Source: Gigaspora rosea (Eukaryota; Glomeromycota; Glomeromycetes; Diversisporales; Gigasporaceae). Taken from it: DNA of 64,000 nt. Numbering within the stretch: position 1 is the stretch's first letter; each line of letters starts with the position of its first letter. The stretch is from assembly GCA_003550325.1 (NCBI GenBank), contig QKWP01001072.1:1-64000 (forward strand), in the 5' to 3' direction. The notes beneath the pieces are model-generated. The model searched no databases. It was not told where the DNA came from and worked only from the letters and a program-made list of their open reading frames with translations. The translations under genes were made by a program, and so were the position numbers. Shown one piece after another: positions 46,871 to 58,810 of this stretch.

Positions 46871-46879
46871 ACAATAATG

Positions 46880-47007
46880 TAGTTATTGTATGGGATTGTA
46901 TAAGTAACAAATTTGCGCAGACTAACCTGTGTCACATGGCCTTTGGCCATGTGACCCTTGGTAACCCATGCAAATTTGGTTATTTTCTACAACCCATACA
47001 ATAACTA
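46880..47007. mobile_element. TAGTTATTGTATGGG hairpin MITE, copy 1
   Basis: Left TAGTTATTGTATGGGATTGT and right (reversed) TAGTTATTGTATGGGTTGTA, with a central palindrome CACATGGCCTTTGGCCATGTG region. A second copy with different interior lies at 52555-52677. Both are bordered by a 'tgacgtaacaa'-like sequence. Confidence 0.75.
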
Positions 47008-47687
47008 TAACTAATCAACCGATTTCATTCAAATTTGACCACTATCTAGTCTTCCGTTCCTGGTTTCTCGCGACGATGTCGCGCAGCTATCTAGTGGTTA
47101 CTGAGACATTTTTAATGGCGTACGTCCGCAAAATCTCGTAACTGATTGGATAATGCGTTAAACGCAGTAAAAACGTGAATTTATGCACTTAAACATCATG
47201 CAATGCATCACATAGTACTATATTTATCCGTTGTATGAGAATTGTTTAACCAAACATCGCTTTAACAGGTTTTTGTCTCGATTGAAGTGCCTGACGATCA
47301 TTATGAAAAAATGGCTTTTTTTTATTAGTCTTTCGGAATTGCACTAACTAGATATGCTATGAACGTATTACATGACAAGAAGGAGCCATACCTTAGATAG
47401 ATACAAATGGCGATTGATCTAATATCTAATAATTTAAATCCTGACGATATATAATTGATTGATTAATTGATCATTAGGGGCCCGATTTTAAAATTAGTGT
47501 GGTACGTAGTTATGTGCCAATTTTCTCTTATGAAACCGCCTTTTATTTTCTAAGCAAAATTATTCCTTGCAAAATTTTGTATATATATATATCATATGCG
47601 AACTATACATATTTCACATACTATATGCACTGTACAACTATACATATAAATGGCACATCACTAGTGGCACGTGATGAATTTTGTGAT

Positions 47688-48210
47688 GACGTAGTGAAAT
47701 CCGCTTTGTCGATCGCATTTTGTTCTGCTTTTTAACGCCCTTATCTGTTGGTTGATTACATAATATGTACAACTTATTTTGAGCGTAAAAAGAGTCAATC
47801 AAATGTTTCACGAATTTGAAGCGTTTTGCATAATGGTCTTAATTAAATAAACTTAAAAGTTCAAGAACAAGTGCAAGAACAAATGCAAGTGCAAGAACAT
47901 TGGCTACGCATAGATAAAAAAAAACATGATATTAATAAAAAAAAAACTAGTGAATACATTAAGATTGATTTTTAGATTTTTTACCATTTTTCGATCATAA
48001 TTTTTGCCGTCCAAATCTACCAACCAATAAAGTCATGGCTATATCCAAAAATGTGATCAGTGTGTGATCAAGTTATTATGCTTAACGCTATTGATTGGTT
48101 ATACAACCCGTGATCAAAATATTAACAGTTAATATTATATTAAAATATCGATGAGCAAGTTATGATCAAGAATTTCATCACAATACAAACTCATTACTAA
48201 TTGTTTTAAT
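47688..48210. repeat. Right arm of inverted repeat and direct repeat copy 2
   Basis: 47688-47825 is the inverted partner of 45450-45598. 47740-48210 also matches 41690-42190 in direct orientation, so the repeat family is present at least three times. Confidence 0.65.
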
Positions 48211-48514
48211 GATGATAGTAACATACTCCTCTACGCCTCTACGGAGTATACATATATTTCGTACTGTGCGTTGGAAAAAGCTGTATTGTACTTTTTTTTA
48301 TATTGTTATATAGAGTACTTATTATATGTAGAATATAGGTAGACAAGGGGTGTACAGTACTGTATGCATACCCAAATCATTATTTATTGTATAACGGTAA
48401 TTTACATATATCATTTGAAAAATCATTACTGTACAGTATCGTACGATATATATAGTATTATATTATGATGAAAATCGAATTAATTAATTCTCTTGCTTTT
48501 TCTAAAAAGCGAAA

Positions 48515-48981
48515 ATGAATCATTTTACGAACACTATAATAATACCAGATGATGATGATAAAATTATTGGCACCTCTACAAGTAAAGGTGTGTTTATACA
48601 TTTTCTGAATTTAATAATCATTTTTGGTAAAACATCGACGATCAATTTTTGTAGATAATATAAGACGATACTGTTGATAGTATGTTATGTTTTTTTAGAT
48701 ACGTATAATTCTTTTTGTTATATGCATAATTAATAGTTAAATTACTGGTTTTTTAAAAAAAAACAATAGCACCACAAATTGTCAATGGTGATGAAACCGA
48801 TTATAATTTGATAAACGAAGAAGCAGGATCTCAAGATGATTTCATTTTTGCTGATGATATTTGGAATACTGAGTTGCAGGAGCCTAATAATCAAGGTATA
48901 TACATATATTTTTAGATGTATTTTTATTGATTGTAATGTAATAGTGATTCGCTTGGATTTTTAAGTGCAGTTAAACATTAA
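48515..48981 (+). CDS. Small spliced gene or gene fragment, acidic protein
   Basis: Exon 1 (48515-48587) starts MNHFTNTIIIPDDDDKII. Intron 48588-48769 begins GTGTGT and ends AACAATAG. Exon 2 (48770-48895) encodes APQIVNGDETDYN.. to ..DDIWNTELQEPNNQ. A further intron from 48896 (GTATAT) could end at 48970 (GTGCAG), followed by three codons and TAA. Both introns are phase 1 and the frame is open through each exon. About 70 residues, acidic, no known domain. It reads like the 5' exons of a host gene cut off by the repeats downstream. Confidence 0.4.
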
Positions 48982-49124
48982 CTATATTTATTTCTATGAA
49001 TTAATATAATTAATATGACATATATTATACGCAATATATTTGTAGTATAATAAAATTTAAATAATTCTGAGTTCCAAATTAAATCGGTAATTATAATAAA
49101 ACAGGATTTAACCGAACTGATTTT

Positions 49125-49340
49125 TACAGGGCTATCTTCAAATTTTGTCGGATGTGTCAGATCTTGGTCGCATTTAATCCTAGTTGTTAGCAAGTTCTAT
49201 AGCAAAGTTATCAGCTGGACAATTTTACTTAACGAATGGATATGATTTATTAGTAAAGCTTTTTATGATCTTTGGCAAAATTGTTCAATTCCGATCAAAC
49301 CGACCATGATTCCGATGTGCTCCGACATAACCCGACCCGT
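49125..49340. repeat. GGCTATCC repeat, inverted copy
   Basis: 'gggctatcttcaaattttgtcgg', 'cctagttgttagcaa' and 'gaatggatatgatttattagtaaa' are the reverse complement of 22071-22255. Confidence 0.6.
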
Positions 49341-49426
49341 AATTTTGGAGACCCCCCTGTATGAGTGGATGAAACCTGAGTTGCGAGATAATAAATCCGC
49401 TTTGTAGATCAGTTATAAATTCGCGA

Positions 49427-49605
49427 TTATCATAGCAGATTATTGAAATTACAGTAAATTTTTAGTAATAAAAATGTAGTTTTTGATAATATAATTTTCG
49501 ACCAATATATCGTTTCAGTATTATCTTATACTGGCTGAAATTTTTATTATCGAAAACTACATTTTTATTGCCGAAAAATAATTATCGAAATTTGCCGATA
49601 ATCAT
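49427..49605. repeat. Hairpin MITE-like palindrome
   Basis: 'taataaaaatgtagttttt' pairs with 'aaaactacatttttattgc', and 'cgattatcatagcag' lies opposite 'tgccgataatcattgc'. AT-rich arms of about 75 bp. Confidence 0.65.
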
Positions 49606-49746
49606 TGCAAAATTCGTAACATGACCCAGATAAGCTGAATTCTACAAAATATAAACTCTATAACGGTTCAACGTTACAAAACATGATTGCGACTTTTTAT
49701 AATTGGATCTAAATTAAAAACCCAAATTACTATTTGATTTTCATAA

Positions 49747-49967
49747 TTATTGTGACAGATTAAAATGAAATCAGATTAAAATGAAATTTTTCTGTTTTTT
49801 AAGCAAAAATTTAAATTTTTTGGAGGACATTTTTGGGGTTATTTTTAGCATTAGGGTTAGGGTTATTAATAAATGAATACATATGGGTTTTATAAGCTTT
49901 AAAGGTGAGCGAGAGGGGTTCCCAGTCTCATTTTAATCTGATTTCATTAATCTGCCACAATTATTAA
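49747..49967. mobile_element. GACAGATTAAAATGAAATC MITE
   Basis: Ends 'attgtgacagattaaaatga' and (reversed) 'attgtggcagattaatgaaa', both followed by a CAGATTAAAATGA word. Contains 'attagggttagggtta' (49853-49868), a two-unit telomere-like word that is too short to mean a telomere. Confidence 0.65.
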
Positions 49968-50684
49968 TTATTATTATGTATCAGCCACGTGACGCACCTA
50001 TCAAAATGATCCCGAATCTAATTATTGCATCAAACCCATCACCTCGCTCTAACCCATTTCCTATTTTTAAAGTTGATCGGTTTATGGTATGTATATATAT
50101 TTATGAAAAATTTTATGTAATTAAATAGTTAATCATGGTCAAATCATTTATCTCATTTTAACACGTCTATCAAATATGCCTCATAATTTTTGGGGTAGTA
50201 TAAAAAGTCGCAGTAATGATTAGGCTTTCTATATAAATGCCCAAAAATATAATTTCGAATTTTTATTGAATTAAGCTTAATCCTGGCCATTATTCAAACA
50301 ATGCGCCTAGGCATTCATACGGTTTATTATCCGTTCCTGGTTTAGCGCGACTGCGTCGCGCAGCTACTTATTCATAATTTTATCACCTTGACCTGATGAC
50401 CTCTCACAAAGACTATTACAGTTCCTTATTCGGAACGTAATCATGTTGCACAATAGCATCGTAAAACTGATATACGTATTTCTTCTGTTTAATTAATCAC
50501 TCTTCTAACTCTTATTTTTTTTATTTCTTCTGTTCCCTAGCCGCGATATTCCCTATGCAACTTTGTGGTTTGTCCATATTACATTAGAAGTCTTTAATTT
50601 ACTTTGTAATATTAATTATTCACAAACTCCGCAAGAAGTTCGTAACGTGGCAAGAAGGCTTGTACTCAACAAAGTGTAAGTAGC

Positions 50685-50910
50685 TGAAGAATAATAAACG
50701 ATTAGATGGATGGGGCTTTAGCCAGGTTCTTGTACCTGTTGGGACGGCTAATGGGGCTGGGGTATCATATAGCTTACTTCTAAATAAAGTACTATATTTT
50801 ACCCTTACGAGTACTGAAATGGATGCGTTTATTGGGACGGCTAGTAAACTTCATGGGATTTTACCATTTAATTTTTGAATGGTCTACTATTCTGAAGGAA
50901 GAATTGGTTA
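50685..50910 (+). other. Conserved unit module (copy D)
   Basis: Paired repeats GGGACGGCTAAT and GGGACGGCTAGT; otherwise as 396-640. Confidence 0.5.
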
Positions 50911-50982
50911 CTCATTCTGTTTAATAAAATTAATTTGGTATTATCCCTGCATCTACCATTTATCTAATCTTTTTTTACTTAA

Positions 50983-51200
50983 GGCCACGCAAACTAATAA
51001 AATTGATTCTCGTCACCCGGCCGGGTCACTTTTTTAGAGAAGTTAAAATTTTTTTCTATATAAAATTTTTTTTATTCTTGTATGAAAAAAAATTTATAAA
51101 AATTTTTTATATTAAAAAATTTTTTAAATATAACATTTTTTGCCGGGTCCTATTTGTTTGTTCCATGTGACGAGAATCAACTAATTTAATTTGCATGGCC
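50983..51200. mobile_element. PIF/Harbinger-like MITE at the site 1 position
   Basis: Ends GGCCACGCAAACTAATAAAA and (reversed) GGCCATGCAAATTAAATTAG, then GATTCTCGTCAC in both arms, with TAA on both sides (50980-50982, 51201-51203). It occupies the same place that the unrelated GCGCTTTGCAAA MITE occupies in A and C. Confidence 0.8.
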
Positions 51201-51719
51201 TAATTATACTTCTGAGAAATATTTCTCATTCGATTTTGCTTTTTATAGGATGATATCAAAACTGTCCATTAGGTTAAATTGTTTTGGGAAGGTCTTCTGG
51301 TTTCTTAATAAATAAATAGTTACGCAACATAGTTGCACTAAGACCAAGAACGGATGTACCAGTAATATGTATTAAAGCTCTAATTAATTGTATTATATTT
51401 GATTATTAAGTTGACTTTATTACTGATCGTCAAAGATTATAAAAGATCGTAGCGTAAGATTTATAATCATTTCTAAATTTTGGTCGTCAATGTAATTATG
51501 AAATATGATTAGAACTTGATTTTGCGTGAATTAGGTTGAGATTGATATTAAAAAAAAAAAAAAGTCTCAGATTTGCAATAAGGGCGAGCGAAGCAAGACC
51601 GAGAGTTACATTTGTGTACTATACTTTATTTATTTTTATATTTAAACCGAGTCATGTGTGCTGAGTGCTTCGTTATTCTATTTTCATTAGAAAAAGAGTA
51701 AACTTAAAATCTTTAAAAA

Positions 51720-51860
51720 AATTAATTTCGATTGTTTTCTAAAAAAATTTAATTTCGATTGTTTTATTAAAAAAATTTAATTTCGATTGTTTTACTAAAA
51801 AATTTAATTTCGATTGTTTTACTAAAAAAATTTAATTTCGATTGTTTTATTAAAACTTTC
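51720..51860. repeat. 27-bp TTTCGATTGTTTTACTAAAAAA minisatellite (unit D)
   Basis: About five units of 'aatttcgattgttttacta' plus an A run. F has about seven (61503-61690) and A and C about two, so copy number varies between units. Confidence 0.8.
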
Positions 51861-51900
51861 AAATTACCAATAATTGATAACGTCATGTTATTGTCCATCG

Positions 51901-52009
51901 TAGAGATGTGATCCGTATCCGTTTCCATCCGTTTTCATATTAAAATCCGCGGATATCCGCGGATTTTAATATAAAAACGGATGAAAACGGATAACGGATC
52001 ACATCTCTA
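51901..52009. mobile_element. hAT-type MITE, near-perfect palindrome
   Basis: TAGAGATGTGATCCGTATCC to the inverted end TAACGGATCACATCTCTA, with an 8-bp TSD GTCCATCG (51893-51900, 52010-52017). The arms meet at a CCGCGGATATCCGCGG centre, so the whole 109 bp can form one hairpin. Absent from the other units. Confidence 0.92.
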
Positions 52010-52135
52010 GTCCATCGACTGTTATATCAAATTATTATTAGATGAAATGGTCAGTTATGCGTTCGCATGTGTTCTTTTTTTTTTTATTAAAACTAGCATA
52101 TGATCATGTGACGGCTTCGCCGCTCAGCCTTATTA

Positions 52136-52338
52136 TAGTGCTGATTTGATCCGGTGATTTTTTTTAATGATGATGACTGAGAATCACTGAGATTTCAGAT
52201 TGTCTGTTACGTTATATTTTCGATTGGTTAAGTTTATATTCTTTGAAATCGGTAATTCTTGAAATCTCAAAAAATCTCCGATTTTCACACGACATTTTGA
52301 TCTGCAAAGGTCACATCACATCTTTTTGCAAAGCGCAA
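52136..52338. mobile_element. MITE of the GCGCTTTGCAAA family, site 2 (unit D), damaged
   Basis: The left end is degraded ('tatagtgctgatttgatcc') and the right end GCAAAGCGCAA is intact. Flanking host sequence between 'cagcctt' and 'tata' is deleted compared with the other units. Confidence 0.7.
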
Positions 52339-52554
52339 TAACTTACGCCCAAATTAACGTGGTATTTTGAGTAAATAATCATAACTAATTTTAAGAATTT
52401 TTATACTAGGAATTTTCTTACTACTAACAACAACATCAAGTGTTTCGATAAATTCAGTATGATTAAGTTTGATTTTGTTAATTCTGACAATATCCTTATA
52501 GTCGGGATGGCTCCTTAAAAATTCATATGATCCTATTTCAGTTGGTGTATTTTA

Positions 52555-52677
52555 TAGTTATTGTATGGGTTGTAATATAACCCAGTTACACACGGGTTCA
52601 TATTCCGTGACGAGGACACGGATTTAAATATGAACCCGTATTTGTAACGGGTTATTCAACATACCATATAATAACTA
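52555..52677. mobile_element. TAGTTATTGTATGGG hairpin MITE, copy 2
   Basis: Ends as at 46880-47007; the interior is a different palindrome (ACACGGGTTCATATTCCGTG region). An adjoining second palindrome, 'ttattgcacgg' to 'cctgtgcaataa' (52680-52767), was inserted with it or beside it, because unit B reads straight through 'gtattttcatgttc'. Confidence 0.7.
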
Positions 52678-52834
52678 TCTTATTGCACGGTGTCTGACGT
52701 AACAATCCCGTGCAAATAAGTAAATGAAAAAAGCACGGGTTGTCACATAAGACCTGTGCAATAATTTCATGTTCTTCATTCAAGGACTATTGAATCAGGT
52801 ATATATAAAACTGTAGTAGTTCTAGTAAATTAAA

Positions 52835-53608
52835 TTGCCGCAACTCTACAAGAATGTCTTTGTTACCATGCCATTCTTTAAAAATTTTGCAAATTCTTCT
52901 ACTGATGATCTGTTTTCAGGATTTTGATCCGAAAATTGTTTCATCATGTTATGTAACATTGTGGTTCTTCATTACTTATAGGTGGTCGTAAATAGTGATG
53001 TGCCATTTATATGATACCTGAAAAATTTTAGCGTACAGTACGTACAGTACGTATAGTTCTTTTCTGGCATATGATTGGCTGGAACAAGTGATCGGCAAAA
53101 ATTTTAGCGTACAGTACGTACAGTACGTACAGTACTGTACGTATAGTACTGTACGCGGCACATCACTAGTCGTAAACCATTAAAGACTATTTTTTGATTT
53201 GCATTCAATTTCGGTTTGATTTAATAAATCGTTGCTGACAATCCGTACAAAATCTCCCACATGATTATACCGAACGCATAGAATCGGGTATGGTGGTGTA
53301 CGGTTTTTTTCTAAAGCTTCTGGTGCAATGTAATGTAAAACCCCATAAATTTCATTATCTTTCTGCCTGAAATATTGAAACGAAAGAACGAGATCAGCAA
53401 TATAAGCACTAAGTAGGTTGGTTATCTGGTAAAATATTGCGAATGAATCGCTTTTAAATCAGAAGTTGAATAACAAATTCAATTTATCCTTCCAATTAAT
53501 TTTAGTAATTTCATGAAGATTCTGAGTAAAGAACCCATATATGCGTATTTTAACACGAAAAAATGGGTTTCATTCTCAATTCTTGCTATTCTGAAATATT
53601 TCATGAAT
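52835..53608 (-). pseudogene. Kinase pseudogene, C-terminal half (copy D)
   Basis: Carries the subdomain XI text, the DI..FGIIMWEI region and the APE-region text, then stops at the artefact boundary. Interrupted by a hAT MITE (52993-53168). The N-terminal half is most likely 57231-58810. Confidence 0.7.
52993..53168. mobile_element. hAT-type MITE rich in GTACAGTAC
   Basis: TAGTGATGTGCC to GGCACATCACTA, with an 8-bp TSD GTCGTAAA (52985-52992, 53169-53176). The interior has overlapping 'gtacagtacgtac' palindromes twice, which would be hard to assemble and coincides with the right edge of the N gap in the duplicated copy (56739). Confidence 0.9.
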
Positions 53609-56600
53609 AAGTCCAATTTCACAATGCTTCACAATGTTTAATAAGCAAAAAAAAATTAGAATCATTACTTACATATTGGTAATTTTTTAACAAGATCAGA
53701 TCTTTTCATCTGGCCAAATATACAGTTGAGAAACAACCCTTTCCAATCCCAATAACTCTTTCAAATTCTTTAATAATCAAACTAAAATGTATTTTTCATT
53801 GCCCAACAATATTTTATGTCTACAGAAATATCGAGGCCACCATATTCTGATTTAAAGATTTCATAAAATTTACTTCGTTCTGCTTGAAACCTATAATGCG
53901 TTCCAATACCATTCCAATAACAATAACCAATTATAGACATTCCTCTAAAATCTCCTAACTTTGCTAATTTTTTAAAGCAATTGAATCTTATGCTCATCCT
54001 TTTCGACTCCGATTTCAAGTTTCCAACTACGAGTGTTCCCTCATCATTCCCATCTCTGAAGATTTTTATAATAAATTAACGCCCTTTTTCATCCTTTTCA
54101 ACTCCAATTCCTTTTTGATAACAATATCCAGCAGAAAATGCTCCGCTAACATTTAACGGCAGATTTTTGGAAATAAATAAATGTCTTGTGCTCATCTTTT
54201 CTACTCCGTCTCCATTGTTACAACAAAGTCCAATATCCAATGTTCCCATTACGTGCCCATCTCTGCAGATATTTGACAATAAATGAATGTTTTTTCCCGT
54301 CCTTTTCGACACCGATTCCAAATTTAGAACAATATCCAACCTTATTTGTTCCTTCAGAGTTACCCATCTTTCCGATTTTTTATAATAAATGAAGGCCTTT
54401 TTTTTCATCTTTTTCAACACCAATTCCATACAATAAAAATATCAACATAAAATATTCCTTTATCAACTTCCGTCTTTGCAGATTTTAGGAAGTAAATAAA
54501 TGCCTTGTGTTCATCTTTTTCTACTCCGTGTCCATTGTATTAACAATATCCCACTTTAAATGTTTCAATAGCGAGCCCCATTTCTGCAGATTTTTGATAG
54601 TAAATAAATGCCTTGCGTTCATCTTTTCTACCCCGTGTCCATTATGATAAAAACATTATATGTTCCTGTAACGTGCCCCATCTCTGCAGATGTTTGATAA
54701 TAAAAGAATTCCTTTTTTTATTCTTATCGATACCAAATCCCTTAATATAATTCTCTAACATTAAATACTCCATTAGCATCACCTTTCTTTCCGGCTTTTC
54801 GAAATATTAAAACGCCTTATGTTCGTCCTTTTCGACTTCAATTCCATTGAGATAAAAACTACCAAGAACATCTATTCCTCGAGCGGAAGCCATATCAGCA
54901 GATTTCCTAAAATAAGTAAATGCTTTATATGTATCCTTTTCGACACCATCTCCTTGATTGTAACAAACACCAACATTATATGTCCCATCTGAGTTACCCT
55001 TCTCACTCGCTTTTTGAAAATGTAAAAAAGCCTTATATTCATTTTTTCTACACTATCCTCTTATAAATATAAAATACAAAGGTTTAATTCGTTCCTGGAT
55101 TCGCCCATAATTCAATTTTTTAAACGCTGAACAGATATTGATTTCTGATCAAAAAAATAAATCTATACTTCTATACTATCGATCTTGTATTATAAAATAA
55201 TACAGATTTTGAGACTGCTTTGGAAATTGGCTCTATAGGGAGCTTTAGCAGAAGAAGTAATACAAATTAAAGAAGGCATGAAATTAATGTTCAAAAATGT
55301 CGAGAGAAATACGTAGAAAATATCAAACAGGGTTCTAGTATTAAGGCTGAATAACTATATTATAAGATTTGCAACATTTCTGAAGATCTTTTTTTTTTTG
55401 CCTTTCTGCAGCACCTAGCCAATATATAATTGTCCGAAGCGTAGCGAGGACTATAGTACAGCAATGGACACGAATTTGTGTTGGTTTCCAGTCACGTGCA
55501 GTCAATCAGCTATAGAAATCGACACGGATCAGCCCGATGTTTATTCTTGGCTTCGGACACTAACGGGTATCCGTTTTCCTAGTTTATAGTAATACCACAA
55601 ATTTTCTGATCAATTTTATTGTCCGAAGTAGGGATGCACCAGTTAAACAAACTGTGATATTCATATCACCCAATCAAATTGCTTGATCAGGTGTAACACA
55701 GATCATATGATGTTTGTTTACATCTGACAGTAAGTAATTACGCCATTTACGACCAATAAGATTTATTCATTAAGGACCGTTTTGGGACCGCGGACGGACC
55801 GGGACCAGGACCGAAAATACTATGATAACGGTCTACTAGGACCGGGACGGACCGGACCGTGACTGGTGCATCCCTAGTCCGAAGCGAAGCGAAAGACTTA
55901 TATTTCTATGCGCTTTGATGACCGAAATTACGATTGATGCATTCGTAATAGAAATATCAAAACCGTGGTTTCGGCATTTTCCGTCTGTAACGCCCCTGAA
56001 AAATGTGATCTGCGACATGCGTACGTGACCAGATTTTTCAGGGCTTATCGAACGTTTTCCGTTACAGTTTATGGTACTAATACTAAAATTATCGCTATGG
56101 GCTCCGGACTTATACCGTTTTCCGGTTCCTAGTATATCATTTATTCCAATTCGTGTCTCGATCAGATTCGTTGTTTCAATCAAATTCGTTATCTGTTGTC
56201 TCAATTAAATTCGTTGTCTCAATCCTATTCCAAGCTTTTTATCCATCCCGTCGAATTTACACGAACGATCAGTGTGGAACGTTAAAATTAAAAAAAATTG
56301 AACGTTTTTTTTTTTTTTTTTTNNNNNNNNNNNNNNNNNNNNNNNNNNNNNNNNNNNNNNNNNNNNNNNNNNNNNNNNNNNNNNNNNNNNNNNNNNNNNN
56401 NNNNNNNNNNNNNNNNNNNNNNNNNNNNNNNNNNNNNNNNNNNNNNNNNNNNNNNNNNNNNNNNNNNNNNNNNNNNNNNNNNNNNNNNNNNNNNNNNNNN
56501 NNNNNNNNNNNNNNNNNNNNNNNNNNNNNNNNNNNNNNNNNNNNNNNNNNNNNNNNNNNNNNNNNNNNNNNNNNNNNNNNNNNNNNNNNNNNNNNNNNNN

Positions 56601-56738
56601 NNNNNNNNNNNNNNNNNNNNNNNNNNNNNNNNNNNNNNNNNNNNNNNNNNNNNNNNNNNNNNNNNNNNNNNNNNNNNNNNNNNNNNNNNNNNNNNNNNNN
56701 NNNNNNNNNNNNNNNNNNNNNNNNNNNNNNNNNNNNNN
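53609..56738. other. Probable assembly artefact (foreign copy of unit B)
   Basis: 53609-53796 looks like a blurred version of 57231-57520. 53797-56322 matches 19438-21963 at a constant offset of 34359 with no difference seen, including MITE and Helentron insertions specific to unit B. 56323-56738 is N. The sequence from 56739 to 57230 equals 53117-53608. Pseudogene and transposon content here should not be counted as independent. Confidence 0.75.
56323..56738. other. Assembly gap, 416 N
   Basis: Begins inside a poly-T run and ends inside the GTACAGTAC repeats of a MITE, both typical breakpoints. ORFs spanning it are meaningless. Confidence 1.
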
Positions 56739-56789
56739 CGTACAGTACGTACAGTACTGTACGTATAGTACTGTACGCGGCACATCACT

Positions 56790-58810
56790 AGTCGTAAACC
56801 ATTAAAGACTATTTTTTGATTTGCATTCAATTTCGGTTTGATTTAATAAATCGTTGCTGACAATCCGTACAAAATCTCCCACATGATTATACCGAACGCA
56901 TAGAATCGGGTATGGTGGTGTACGGTTTTTTTCTAAAGCTTCTGGTGCAATGTAATGTAAAACCCCATAAATTTCATTATCTTTCTGCCTGAAATATTGA
57001 AACGAAAGAACGAGATCAGCAATATAAGCACTAAGTAGGTTGGTTATCTGGTAAAATATTGCGAATGAATCGCTTTTAAATCAGAAGTTGAATAACAAAT
57101 TCAATTTATCCTTCCAATTAATTTTAGTAATTTCATGAAGATTCTGAGTAAAGAACCCATATATGCGTATTTTAACACGAAAAAATGGGTTTCATTCTCA
57201 ATTCTTGCTATTCTGAAATATTTCATGAATGAGGATTCCCAACTCCAATTTCACAATGCATTTTTATCTAAAATAATAATTGTTAGGATTATGAGTCAAT
57301 GCAAAGAATCAAATTAAATAAGATATCTCATTTAAATCAGTCTCATACAATTCTTTAAGCGCAACAAAATTAAAATCAGAACTTACATAGTGGTAATATT
57401 TAACAAGATTAGATCTTTTTCATATGGCCAAATATACAGTTGAGAAACAACCCTTTCCAATCATTCTATTTTCAAATTCGTTAGGGATCAAGCTAAAGTG
57501 TGTTTATCATTGCCCAACAATATTTTATATCTACAGAAATGAGACCACCATATTCTGATTTAAAGATTTCATAAAATTTACTTCGTTCTGCTTGAAACCA
57601 ATAATTAGCTTTCTCTATATATATTTGCGTTCTAATATCATTCCAATAACAATAACCAATTCTAGACATTCCTCTAAAATCTCCTAATTTTGCTAATTGT
57701 TTTTAAAGCAATTGATCCCTTATGCTCATCTTTTTCGACTCCGATTCCAAGTTTCCAACTACGAGTGTTCCCTCATCATTCCCATCTCTGAAAATTGTTG
57801 ATAATAATTAACGCCCTTTGTTCATCTTTTCAACTACAATTCCTTTTTGATAACAATATCCAGCAGCAAATGATCTGTTAACATTTATCGGCAGATTTTT
57901 GGAAATAAATAAATGCCTTGTGCTCATCTTTTTCTACTCCGTCTCCATTGTTATAACAAAGTCCAACATCCAATGTTACCATTGCGTGTCTCATCTCTGC
58001 AATTTTTGACAATAAATGAATGTTTTTTTTTCGTCCTTTTCGACACCGATTCCAAATTTATAACAATATCCAACCTTATTTGTTCCTTCAGAGTTACCCA
58101 TCTTTGCCAATTTTTTATAATAAATGAAAGCCTTTTTTCATCTTTTTCAACTCCAATTCCATACTGATAAAAATATATAAATTTCAACATAAAATATTTC
58201 TTTATCAACTTCCGTCTTTGCAGATTTTTGGAAGTAAATAAATGTCTTGTGTTCATCTTTTTCTACTCCGTGCCCATTGTATTAACCATATCCAACTTTA
58301 AATGTTCCCATAGCGAGCCCCATTTTGCAGATTTTTGATAATAAACAAATGCCTTGAGTTCATCTTTTTCCACTCCGTGTCCATTATGATAAAAACATCC
58401 CACATTATGTGTTCCTATAACGTGCCCCATTTCTGCAGATGTTTGATAATAAAAGAATTCCTTTTTTCATTCTTATCGATGCCAAAATCCCTTAAGATAA
58501 TTCTCTAACATTAAATACTCCATTAGCATCACTTTCTTTGCGGCTTTTCGAAATATTCAAACGCCTTATGTTCGCCCTTTTCGACTTCAATTCCATTGAG
58601 ATAAAAACTACCAAGAACATCTATTCCTCGAGCAGAATCCCATATCAGCAGATTTCCTAAAATAAGTAAACGCTTTATATGTATCCTTTTCGACATCATC
58701 TCCTTGATAGTAACATTATATGTTCCATCTGAGTTACCCATCTCACTCGCTTTTTGAAAATATAAAAAAAACTTATGTTCATTTTTTTCTACACTATCCT
58801 CTTATAATAT
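56790..58810 (-). pseudogene. Sel1-repeat/TKL kinase pseudogene (copy E, continuation of D)
   Basis: Sel1 repeats run from about 58810 to 57560 (GIEVEKGEHKAFEYF, GIGVEKDEKRLSF). The kinase N-lobe follows near 57470-57330 and the C-lobe at 57230-56790, the latter being the sequence duplicated from D. Frames are broken as in the other copies. Confidence 0.7.

Larger units (their letters stand above)
50395..53608. repeat. Tandem segmental unit, copy D (left part)
   Basis: Starts 'gacctgatgacctctcac' and follows the canonical block order up to the middle of the kinase pseudogene. In the assembly it continues into 53609-56738; in the genome it more likely continues at 57231. Confidence 0.8.

Noticed and set aside
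49853-49868. Telomere-like TTAGGG repeats
   Set aside because: Only two units, inside a MITE; not a telomere or clear interstitial array.
56153-56830. Long ORFs spanning the gap
   Set aside because: Created by runs of N.
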